A DNA stretch of 10,868 nt from NCBI GenBank assembly GCA_016882585.1, contig VGPP01000052.1:1-10868 (forward strand). The letters are read 5' to 3'. A program made the translations under genes and the position numbers. The notes under the pieces are model-generated. The model saw only the letters and a list, made by a program, of their open reading frames with translations. It ran no database searches and was not told where the DNA came from. The stretch comes from Cyanobacteria bacterium M_surface_7_m2_037. Its GTDB lineage: Bacteria > Cyanobacteriota > Cyanobacteriia > PCC-6307 > Cyanobiaceae. Below are positions 1 to 5,741 of this stretch, piece by piece (positions within the stretch are counted from its first letter, which is position 1; every line of letters starts with the position of its first letter).

Positions 1-314
1 TCGCTGTAGTACTTGCGCGGCTCGCTGTGGCCCACGATCGCGTGGCTCACGCCGTGCTCCATCAGCATCGGCGCCGAGATCATGCCGGTGAAGGCACCCT
101 TCTCTTGCCAGTGGATGTTCTGGGCGGCGATGTGGATGCCGCTGCCGGCCAGGGCCGCACTCAAGGTGGGGATCGCCGTGAAGGGAGGGGCCAGCACCAC
201 CTCGCGGTCGGCGGGGAGGCCTGCCACCAGGGGCTTGAAGGCGTCAGCGAAGGCCTGCGCTTCAGCGCAGGTCATGTGCATCTTCCAGTTGCCTGCGATG
301 ACGGCCTTACCCAC
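1..314 (-). CDS. tpiA: Triosephosphate isomerase, N-terminal part (cut by window edge)
   Basis: Interconverts dihydroxyacetone phosphate and glyceraldehyde 3-phosphate in glycolysis and the Calvin cycle (cytosolic TIM barrel). Seen: about 104 N-terminal residues. They open with VGKAVIAGNWKMH, which carries the substrate-binding Asn and Lys of the family, continue through HIAAQNIHWQEKGAFTG, and reach IVGHSEPRKYYS, which holds the electrophilic catalytic His. The catalytic Glu and the phosphate-binding loops lie beyond base 1. Start: GTG at 314-312 puts AGNWK at the usual distance from the N-terminus and has AGGA a few bases upstream. An in-frame ATG at 356-354 would add 14 unrelated residues and overlap the upstream S4 gene, so it is less likely. 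The S4-domain gene ends 28 bp upstream on the same strand, suggesting co-transcription. Family assignment is near certain; only the start is open. Confidence 0.96.
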   Translation of the reverse strand, partial: MGKAVIAGNWKMHMTCAEAQAFADAFKPLVAGLPADREVVLAPPFTAIPTLSAALAGSGIHIAAQNIHWQEKGAFTGMISAPMLMEHGVSHAIVGHSEPRKYYS

Positions 315-342
315 AGCGTCCTGAACGAATCGACCCACCAAC

Positions 343-546
343 CTATGGCACCACATGGGTCTGGCCATCGAGCTCCACGCGATCGCCCGGCTTGAGCTTG
401 CGGCCCCGCTGGGTTTCCTGGAAGCCATTCACCCGCACCTCCCCGCCCTGGATGCGCTGCTTGGCCTCGCCACCGGTGAACGCCAGGCCCTGCCATTTGA
501 GGAACTGATCAAGGCGGATCGGTTCAGCCGCGGGGGAGGTGGCCAA
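343..546 (-). CDS. Small S4-domain RNA-binding protein
   Basis: A single S4 domain, the fold that binds structured RNA in ribosomal protein S4, RluB-type pseudouridine synthases and the RqcP/YbcJ group of small stand-alone proteins. Seen (67 residues): IRLDQFLKWQGLAFTGGEAK, then RIQGGEVRVNG, then RGRKLKPGDRVEL, which is the typical S4 pattern with a Gly-Gly-Glu-Ala-Lys turn and the basic RGRKL strand. The RNA target is not known; ribosome-associated quality control is a possibility from the family only. Start is uncertain. TTG at 546-544 gives a short natural leader (MATSPAAEPIRLDQ) and avoids the divergent ABC gene. GTG at 579 or 636 would extend it and overlap that gene. None has a convincing Shine-Dalgarno. 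Upstream partner of tpiA (28-bp gap). Confidence 0.85.
   Translation of the reverse strand: MATSPAAEPIRLDQFLKWQGLAFTGGEAKQRIQGGEVRVNGFQETQRGRKLKPGDRVELDGQTHVVP
379..386. repeat. HIP1 octamer GCGATCGC
   Basis: Self-complementary GCGATCGC inside the S4-domain gene, where it encodes part of Gly-Asp-Arg-Val. Confidence 0.8.
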
Positions 547-569
547 AAAAGCGCTGATAGCTTGCCCCG

Positions 570-2306
570 ATGCTCGCACCCCCTTCGGCCGGCTTCCGGC
601 GGCTCCTGCCGCTGCTGATGCCCTACCGCTCCGCACTCCTGGCCGGTGGGGTGTGCATGCTCGTGTTTGTGGCCTGCTGGCCGCTGCTCGCCTGGCTGGC
701 CGGCCAGCTGATCCCGGCGATCGGCGCCGGAGATTTCGGCCGGGTGCTGCAGGTGATCGGCCTGGCCCTCACGGTGTTCATGCTGCAGAAACTGGCCCAG
801 TTCGGCCAAGACACCCTCCTGGCGGGCCCGGCGCTGCAGGTGAGCCAGGAGCTGCGCCGCCGCCTGTTTGCCCGGCTGCAACGCCTCGATTTCGGCGTGC
901 TCGAAAAACTCTCCGCCGGCGACCTCACCTATCGCCTCACCGAAGACGCCGACCGCGTGGGTGAGGTGATCTACAAAACGATCCAAGACACCACCCCTTC
1001 AGCGCTGCAGTTGGTGGTGGTGTTCGGCTACATGGTGTGGCTCGACTGGAAGCTGTCGCTGGGCACCCTGCTCCTGGCACCGCTGGTGGCAGTGCTGGTG
1101 AGCGTGTTCGGCGCCAAGGTGATGGGCGCGGCCGAGAAGAGCCAGAAGCAGGTGAGCGAGCTGGCTGCCCTGCTCGGTGAGGCGATCGGCGGGCTGCCAC
1201 TGGTGCGCGCCTTTGCCGCCGAACCCTGGCTGCAGCAGCGCTTCGAAACGGAGATCGATCTGCACCGCCGCGCCCGCTACCGCACCCAGCGGCTGCTGGC
1301 GTTGCAATACCCCGTGGTGGGCTTCCTGGAGGCAGCCGGCATCCTGGCGGTGCTGCTGATGGGAGCCGCTCGCATTCAGAGCGGTGACCTCAACGGCCAG
1401 GGCTTCAGCAGCTACGTGGCGGCGCTGTTGATGCTGATCGATCCGATCAGCCACCTCACCACCAACTTCAACGAGTTTCAGCAGGGGCAGGCCTCACTGC
1501 GGCGCCTGCGGGAGATCGAGCAGCAGGCGATCGAACCGCCGGATAAGCCCCAGGCCCTGGCCCTCGATCACGTGGCCGGCGAACTCACCCTGGAGCAAGT
1601 GAGCTTCAGCTACGACAACGAACAACCAGTGCTGCGCAACCTCAGCCTGCGGGTGAAGCCCGGCCAGGTGGTGGCCCTGGTGGGCCCCTCCGGCGCCGGC
1701 AAGAGCACGCTCTTTTCGCTGCTGCTGCGCTTCAACACCGCCCAGAGCGGCCGGGTGTTGCTGGATGGCCGCGATCTGGCGGATCTCAAGGCCAGCGAAC
1801 TGCGCAAGGCCGTGGCGCTCGTGCCGCAGCAGAGCGCCGTGTTCTCGGGCACGGTGGCCGAGGCGATCGCCTTCGGCCGGCCGGCCAGCCGTGAGCAGAT
1901 CCGAGCCGCGGCACAACTCGCCAATGCTGACGGCTTCATCGAAGCGATGCCCGGCGGCTACGACGCCCGCGTGGAAGAGCGGGGCAGCAACTTCTCAGGC
2001 GGGCAGCTGCAGCGCCTGGCCATCGCCCGGGCCGTGCTCGGGGATCCGGCCGTGCTGCTGCTTGATGAAGCCACCAGCGCCCTCGACGCCGAATCCGAAG
2101 AAGCCGTGCAGCGCGGCCTCGATCAGGCCATGGCGGGGCGCACGGTGCTAGTGATCGCCCACCGCCTCTCCACGGTGCAGGAAGCCGATTCGATCGTGGT
2201 GCTCGAGCACGGCCAGATCGTGGATCAGGGCAACCACGACCTCTTGATCAGCCGCCCCGGCCGCTACCGCGACCTGTGCGAGCGCCAGCTGATCCGCGGG
2301 GCGTGA
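570..2306 (+). CDS. ABC exporter, fused membrane and ATPase domains (MsbA/MDR-like)
   Basis: A 578-residue half-transporter that should act as a homodimer in the inner membrane, exporting a lipid, drug or peptide; the substrate cannot be read from sequence. Seen: a type I exporter membrane domain over residues ~15-310 with hydrophobic segments near 20-45, 60-75, 143-160, 162-182, 248-266 and 280-298, and a coupling stretch SAGDLTYRLTEDADRV at ~115-130. The ATPase domain has an A-loop Tyr348, Walker A GPSGAGKST (372-380), Q-loop VPQQ (418-421), signature NFSGGQLQR (474-482), Walker B VLLLDEATSALD (495-506) and H-loop His531. All catalytic residues are intact and the length is normal for the family. 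The ATG at 570 is only 23 bp from the divergent S4 start; a later ATG at 618 is possible. The next gene starts 60 bp downstream on the same strand. Confidence 0.95.
   Translation: MLAPPSAGFRRLLPLLMPYRSALLAGGVCMLVFVACWPLLAWLAGQLIPAIGAGDFGRVLQVIGLALTVFMLQKLAQFGQDTLLAGPALQVSQELRRRLFARLQRLDFGVLEKLSAGDLTYRLTEDADRVGEVIYKTIQDTTPSALQLVVVFGYMVWLDWKLSLGTLLLAPLVAVLVSVFGAKVMGAAEKSQKQVSELAALLGEAIGGLPLVRAFAAEPWLQQRFETEIDLHRRARYRTQRLLALQYPVVGFLEAAGILAVLLMGAARIQSGDLNGQGFSSYVAALLMLIDPISHLTTNFNEFQQGQASLRRLREIEQQAIEPPDKPQALALDHVAGELTLEQVSFSYDNEQPVLRNLSLRVKPGQVVALVGPSGAGKSTLFSLLLRFNTAQSGRVLLDGRDLADLKASELRKAVALVPQQSAVFSGTVAEAIAFGRPASREQIRAAAQLANADGFIEAMPGGYDARVEERGSNFSGGQLQRLAIARAVLGDPAVLLLDEATSALDAESEEAVQRGLDQAMAGRTVLVIAHRLSTVQEADSIVVLEHGQIVDQGNHDLLISRPGRYRDLCERQLIRGA
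1863..1870. repeat. HIP1 octamer GCGATCGC
   Basis: In frame in the ABC exporter, encoding Ala-Ile-Ala at residues 432-434. Confidence 0.8.
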
Positions 2307-2366
2307 CGCTTCTGCGGCGAGATCCACGGGGGGCCCATAAGCTGACCCCGCAAGAGATCCGAGCCA

Positions 2367-2594
2367 GTGACCGACTCCGCCGCCCAGCAGCCCCCCGTGC
2401 TCACCTTTGAGGGCAAGCGCTACGACCTCAACACCCTGCCGGACGATCTGAAGGAGCTGGTGCGTGGCATGCAGGTGGCCGATGCCCAGCTGCGTATGCA
2501 CGAAGACACCCTCAAGGTGCTGGCGGTGGGGCGTCAGTCGATGGCGATGCAGCTCAACGAGCGCCTCAAGGGCATCACCCCCCTGGCCGACTGA
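2367..2594 (+). CDS. Small conserved protein, DUF6447-like
   Basis: A 75-residue soluble protein without membrane segments or catalytic motifs. It starts with a disordered TDSAAQQPP leader, followed by VLTFEGKRYDLNTLPDDLKE, in which a short beta pair (Val-Leu-Thr-Phe-Glu-Gly-Lys-Arg-Tyr) precedes an acidic helix start. The rest is predicted helical, roughly residues 27-68, and could form a coiled coil or helical hairpin. The pattern 'tag strand, Tyr-x-Leu-x-x-Leu-x-x-x-x-Lys, helix' resembles the small DUF6447 family as I remember it; no function is established for that family. Start: GTG at 2367, since no in-frame ATG lies before the conserved part. It follows the ABC exporter by 60 bp and ends 14 bp from the cysK stop, so it may be co-transcribed with the exporter. 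Confidence 0.75.
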   Translation: MTDSAAQQPPVLTFEGKRYDLNTLPDDLKELVRGMQVADAQLRMHEDTLKVLAVGRQSMAMQLNERLKGITPLAD

Positions 2595-2602
2595 GCCCCA
2601 AG

Positions 2603-2630
2603 GCGGGGTCAGCCCACCGGCAGGCCCCGC
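2603..2630. terminator. Possible bidirectional hairpin between convergent genes
   Basis: GCGGGGTC (2603-2610) pairs with GGCCCCGC (2623-2630): eight base pairs including one G-U, with a 12-base loop. It spans the cysK stop codon, just past the stop of the 75-residue gene. No T-tract follows on either side, so this is only a candidate. Confidence 0.3.
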
Positions 2631-3589
2631 TCGTTGAAGATCCCTTCAAACAGCACAGAGCTGAGGTAGCGCTCGCCGGAATCCGGCAGCACCACCACGA
2701 TGGTTTTGCCCGCCATCTCAGGCTCGCGCGCCAGCCGCAGCGCAGCAACGGTGGCTGCACCGCAGCTGATGCCCGCCAGGATGCCTTCTTCGCGGGCCAG
2801 GCGACGGGCCATCGCCACGGCCTCCTCATCGCTCACCTGCTCCACGCGATCCACCATCGCCAGATCCAGGTTGCCGGGCACGAAGCCTGCACCGATGCCC
2901 TGAATCTTGTGGGGGCCGGGCTGCAGCGGCTCACCCGCTTTGGTTTGGCTGATCACCGGGCTGTTGCTCGGCTCCACCGCCACGCTCAACAGCGGCTTGC
3001 CCAGGGTGGATTTGATGTAGCGGCTCACACCGGTGATCGTGCCGCCGGTGCCCACGCCCGAAACGAGCACATCCACCTGGCCATCGGTGTCGTTCCAAAT
3101 CTCGGGGCCGGTGGTGTCGTGATGGATCTGGGGGTTGGCCGGATTCACAAACTGCTGCAGCAGTACCCAGCGATCTGGGTCGCTGGCGGCGATCTCCTTG
3201 GCGCGATTCACCGCACCGGTCATGCCCAGGCGCCCCTCGGTGAGTTCCAGGTGGGCGCCGAAGGCCGTGAGCAGCTTGCGCCGCTCCAGGCTCATCGTTT
3301 CGGGCATGGTGAGCGTGAGCCGAATGCCCTTGCTGGCGGCCACAAAGGCCAGGGCGATTCCGGTGTTGCCGCTGGTGGGTTCGATCAACTCCTTGCCAGG
3401 CCCCAGCAAACCCTCACGCTCCGCGGCCGCCACCATGGCGGCACCGATGCGGCACTTCACGGAATAGGCGGGGTTGCGGCCTTCGATCTTCGCCAGCACC
3501 CGCGCAGCGCAGCCCTCACTGAGGCGATTGAGTTGCACCAAGGGGGTGCGGCCGATCGTGAGGCTGTTGTCGCTGAAGATCGCGGCCAT
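2609..3589 (-). CDS. cysK: Cysteine synthase A (O-acetylserine sulfhydrylase)
   Basis: PLP enzyme that makes L-cysteine from O-acetylserine and sulfide in the cytosol. Seen (326 residues from ATG 3589): NPAYSVKCRIG with the PLP-binding Lys45, TSGNTG (72-77) for substrate carboxylate binding, GVGTGGT (178-184) for the PLP phosphate, QGIGAGFVP (230-238) and PDSGERYLS near the end, all characteristic of CysK. Length is normal. Start: MAAIFSDNSLTIGRTPL matches the usual N-terminus of the family. A GTG at 3622 would add eleven residues (MRAPTVFTRRP) that look like upstream DNA. There is no clear Shine-Dalgarno. It is divergent from the HdeD-like gene across 98 bp and convergent with the 75-residue gene. 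CysM activity (thiosulfate) cannot be excluded, but the CysK motifs fit better. Confidence 0.96.
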   Translation of the reverse strand: MAAIFSDNSLTIGRTPLVQLNRLSEGCAARVLAKIEGRNPAYSVKCRIGAAMVAAAEREGLLGPGKELIEPTSGNTGIALAFVAASKGIRLTLTMPETMSLERRKLLTAFGAHLELTEGRLGMTGAVNRAKEIAASDPDRWVLLQQFVNPANPQIHHDTTGPEIWNDTDGQVDVLVSGVGTGGTITGVSRYIKSTLGKPLLSVAVEPSNSPVISQTKAGEPLQPGPHKIQGIGAGFVPGNLDLAMVDRVEQVSDEEAVAMARRLAREEGILAGISCGAATVAALRLAREPEMAGKTIVVVLPDSGERYLSSVLFEGIFNERGLPVG

Positions 3590-3687
3590 CGGTCGGCGGG
3601 TGAACACAGTCGGTGCCCGCACCCTAATGAGAGCTCAGGCGGCCGGGCAAAACCCACCTAACCTGATGCGTTCCAGCCTTCTCCCCG

Positions 3688-4188
3688 GTGAATCCCACAA
3701 CCCTGCGACGCATCACCGCCGTTCTGCTCTTCGTGGCGGCCGCTGCTTCGATCGCACTGCCCTTCCTCTCCGCCACCGCCCTCACCTTGAGCATCGGCGT
3801 GATCGCGGCCGTGGCGGGTGTGACCCAGCTGCTGCGGTTGGGCCAGGCCGAGGGCACCAAGGGCAAGATTTTCCGCGCCCTCTCCGGCATCTTCTATGTG
3901 GTGGCCGGCATCTGGGTGGTGGCTTATCCGATCGAGAGCGAAATCAGCCTCACCCTGTTTGTGGGCCTGCTGCTGATCTTTGAAGGTGTGATGGAACTGG
4001 CCGCAGCCGCCGCCAGCCAGGGCGAAGCCCGCGGCCTGGTGCTGATGGATGGTGTGGTCACCGCGATCCTCGGTGGTCTGCTGGTGGCGGAGTGGCCGAG
4101 CGACAGCCTCTGGGCCGTGGGCACCCTGTTCGGTATTTCGCTGTTCTTCAGCGGCTTCCGCCTGCTCACCGCCCCTGCCGAAGCCTGA
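3688..4188 (+). CDS. HdeD-family (DUF308) six-helix membrane protein
   Basis: Integral inner-membrane protein of 166 residues. HdeD in enterobacteria is linked to acid resistance at high cell density, but the molecular function of the family is unknown and may differ here. Seen: six hydrophobic segments at about 9-29, 32-51, 64-83, 88-108, 115-134 and 141-161. They form three pairs with the repeated pattern Gly-(hydrophobic)-Gly and short loops typical of DUF308 (for example GIFYVVAGIWVVAYP, then TLFVGLLLIFEGVMEL). No enzymatic motif. Start GTG at 3688 precedes NPTTLRRITAVLLF; no better start lies nearby. The stop codon is part of a hairpin shared with the next, convergent gene. Confidence 0.87.
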   Translation: MNPTTLRRITAVLLFVAAAASIALPFLSATALTLSIGVIAAVAGVTQLLRLGQAEGTKGKIFRALSGIFYVVAGIWVVAYPIESEISLTLFVGLLLIFEGVMELAAAAASQGEARGLVLMDGVVTAILGGLLVAEWPSDSLWAVGTLFGISLFFSGFRLLTAPAEA

Positions 4189-4210
4189 GCCACCAGCTCA
4201 CTCCAGCTTC
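4180..4210. terminator. Hairpin carrying both stop codons of convergent genes
   Basis: Inner stem TGAGC (4186-4190) / GCTCA (4196-4200) with loop CACCA, flanked by a second pair GAAGC (4180-4184) / GCTTC (4206-4210). The TGA of the HdeD-like gene and the TGA of the minus-strand hypothetical are mirror images within the inner stem. It may act as a two-way terminator, although it lacks a T-tract. Confidence 0.4.
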
Positions 4211-4449
4211 ACCACATCCACGGGCTGGCCAAACAGGCTGGCGATATCACGGGCGGCGGCCACCGCCCGTTCGTGGGTGTGAAACACCCAGGCCCGATGG
4301 GGATCCGGCACCGTTTCAATCAGCTCGTTGCGGGCTGCGATCCCCAAAAACTGCGCCTCGCCGCCGCCGCGAAGCACATAACGCTCCGGCTGTGAGCCTT
4401 CGCCGCAGCGGTGGGGATCGATCCAGGGCCTCCAGAATTTGAGCGCCAT
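4198..4449 (-). CDS. Conserved-looking hypothetical protein, 83 residues
   Basis: I do not recognise a named family. The protein begins MALKFWRPWIDPHRCGEG and continues with PERYVLRGGGEAQFLGIAA, RNELIETVPDPHRAWVFHT and HERAVAAARDIASLFGQPVDVVKLE. It reads as a compact alpha/beta domain: strands around YVLRG, AQFLGIA, AWVFHT and VDVVKL, with a helix at ERAVAAARDIASLFG. There are no membrane segments or signal peptide and a single Cys near the N-terminus. Start: ATG at 4449-4447; earlier in-frame starts would extend into the divergent monooxygenase gene. It lies divergent to that gene (86-bp gap) and convergent with the HdeD-like gene. Confidence 0.75.
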   Translation of the reverse strand: MALKFWRPWIDPHRCGEGSQPERYVLRGGGEAQFLGIAARNELIETVPDPHRAWVFHTHERAVAAARDIASLFGQPVDVVKLE

Positions 4450-4535
4450 CGCGTGGTGAGACTCAGCTGCACCCCCGCTGTAGCCACGCGCGGGCGCAAG
4501 CACCAACAGAGTGGGGCCGTCCTGCAGGCCGCTTG

Positions 4536-5741
4536 ATGAACCGGTTCGTGGTGGTGGGTGCAGGGCCTGCAGGCTTGAGCGTTGCCCTGCAGCTGGCACG
4601 GGATGGCCATGCCGTGGCGCTGGTGGAGGCCAGCCGGCAGTTCAGTCGCCAGTTTCGCGGCGAGGCGCTGATGCCCTGCGGGATCGAGGCCCTCGCCCAT
4701 CTCGGCCTCGCCAACCTGCACCGGCAGCTCCCCCACCGCAGCCTGGCGGGCTGGAGCGTGTGGGTGGAGGGCCGGCAGCTGTTCCATGTGGCCGAACCCA
4801 TGGGCTCGCTGCAGCCCTGCACCTTGGTGGCCCAAGAGGCACTCCTTGAACATCTGCTGGAGCTGGCGCAGCAGCAGCCTCGGTTCCGCTGGCTCCCGGG
4901 CCAAGCCGTGAAACGCCTGCTGCAGCGCGATGGCCGCATCAGCGGTGTAGAGCTCGCCGGCGGGGAAGCTCTCGAGGCCGATCTGGTGATCGGATGCGAT
5001 GGGCGGGGGTCGCTGCTGCGCCGTCAGGCGGGACTGACGCTGCAAGCGAGCGGCGTGGGGCTCGAGCTGCTCTGGTTCAAGCTGCCTGGTCCCTTGCCAG
5101 CGGAGCTCGACGGCAGCTTCAACACGCTGCTGGCTGGCGGCCAGATCGGCAGTGCCTGCATCGGCGCCCGCGGGGAGCTGCAGCTGGCCTGGCTGCTGCA
5201 GGCGGATCAAGACACGCCCCCCGCCGAGAGTCAGCTCTGGCCGGAACGGCTTGCGCAGCTGCTGCCACCACCCTTCGCAGCTGTGCTGCATAAGCGGGCT
5301 GGGGAGCTCTCCACCCCTCAGCGGGTTTCGGTGCAGGTGGGGATGGCCAGCTCCTGGCACACCCCTGGGCTGCTGCTCCTCGGCGATGCGGCCCACCCAA
5401 TGAGCCCGGTGCGGGCCCAGGGCATCAACATGGCCCTGCGCGACGGGGTGGTGGCGGGCCAACTGCTCAGCCGCGCCGACTCCGCCGAAACACTGGATGC
5501 GGCAGCAGCCCAGGTGGAACAGCAACGCCGGCCAGAAATCCGCCGCATGCAGGCACTCCAGAGCCAGGAAGCCCGCCAGGGCCACCTGGTGGGCCACAAC
5601 GCTGTGCTGCGCCACAGCCTGGCCCGGCTGGCACCCCTGCTCGGGCCGGTGACCCGTGGGATCTGGCGCCAGCGCCAAGGGCCACTGCGTGAAGGACTGG
5701 CAGGCGCCTTGCCTCAGCGCACGAACAGCATCTCCTGGTAA
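4536..5741 (+). CDS. FAD-dependent monooxygenase (PHBH/UbiH-type)
   Basis: Class A flavoprotein hydroxylase, 401 residues, cytosolic or membrane-associated; it would use NAD(P)H and O2 to hydroxylate an aromatic or other ring substrate that I cannot name. Seen: N-terminal dinucleotide fold FVVVGAGPAGLSVAL (Gly-x-Gly-x-x-Gly at 8-13), then EASRQFSRQFRGEAL with the Arg41-Gly-Glu contact typical of the class. The 'DG' motif is GCDGRGSLLRR (153-163), and the second FAD motif is LLGDAAHPMSPVRAQGINMA (281-300), complete. The C-terminal third is helical and Gln/Arg rich. Start: ATG at 4536 rather than the TTG just before it. Its last 28 bp overlap the 3' end of glnN on the other strand. Ubiquinone-type or tetracycline-type hydroxylases share these motifs, so only the superfamily is safe. 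Confidence 0.9.
   Translation: MNRFVVVGAGPAGLSVALQLARDGHAVALVEASRQFSRQFRGEALMPCGIEALAHLGLANLHRQLPHRSLAGWSVWVEGRQLFHVAEPMGSLQPCTLVAQEALLEHLLELAQQQPRFRWLPGQAVKRLLQRDGRISGVELAGGEALEADLVIGCDGRGSLLRRQAGLTLQASGVGLELLWFKLPGPLPAELDGSFNTLLAGGQIGSACIGARGELQLAWLLQADQDTPPAESQLWPERLAQLLPPPFAAVLHKRAGELSTPQRVSVQVGMASSWHTPGLLLLGDAAHPMSPVRAQGINMALRDGVVAGQLLSRADSAETLDAAAAQVEQQRRPEIRRMQALQSQEARQGHLVGHNAVLRHSLARLAPLLGPVTRGIWRQRQGPLREGLAGALPQRTNSISW

Noticed and set aside
2909..3661. 250-codon plus-strand frame across cysK
   Set aside because: Shadow of cysK; no motif, composition typical of antisense translation, and it runs through the cysK start into the divergent promoter region.
3590..3687. Promoter pair between cysK and the HdeD-like gene
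   Set aside because: On the minus strand a TTGCCC box can be paired with a poor -10 17 bases downstream, but neither strand gives a convincing match, so no feature is called.
4320..5678. 452-codon minus-strand open frame antisense to the monooxygenase
   Set aside because: Low-complexity Gln/His/Leu-rich translation, whereas the plus strand has a complete FAD-binding protein. Only the frame's distal end coincides with the real 83-residue gene.
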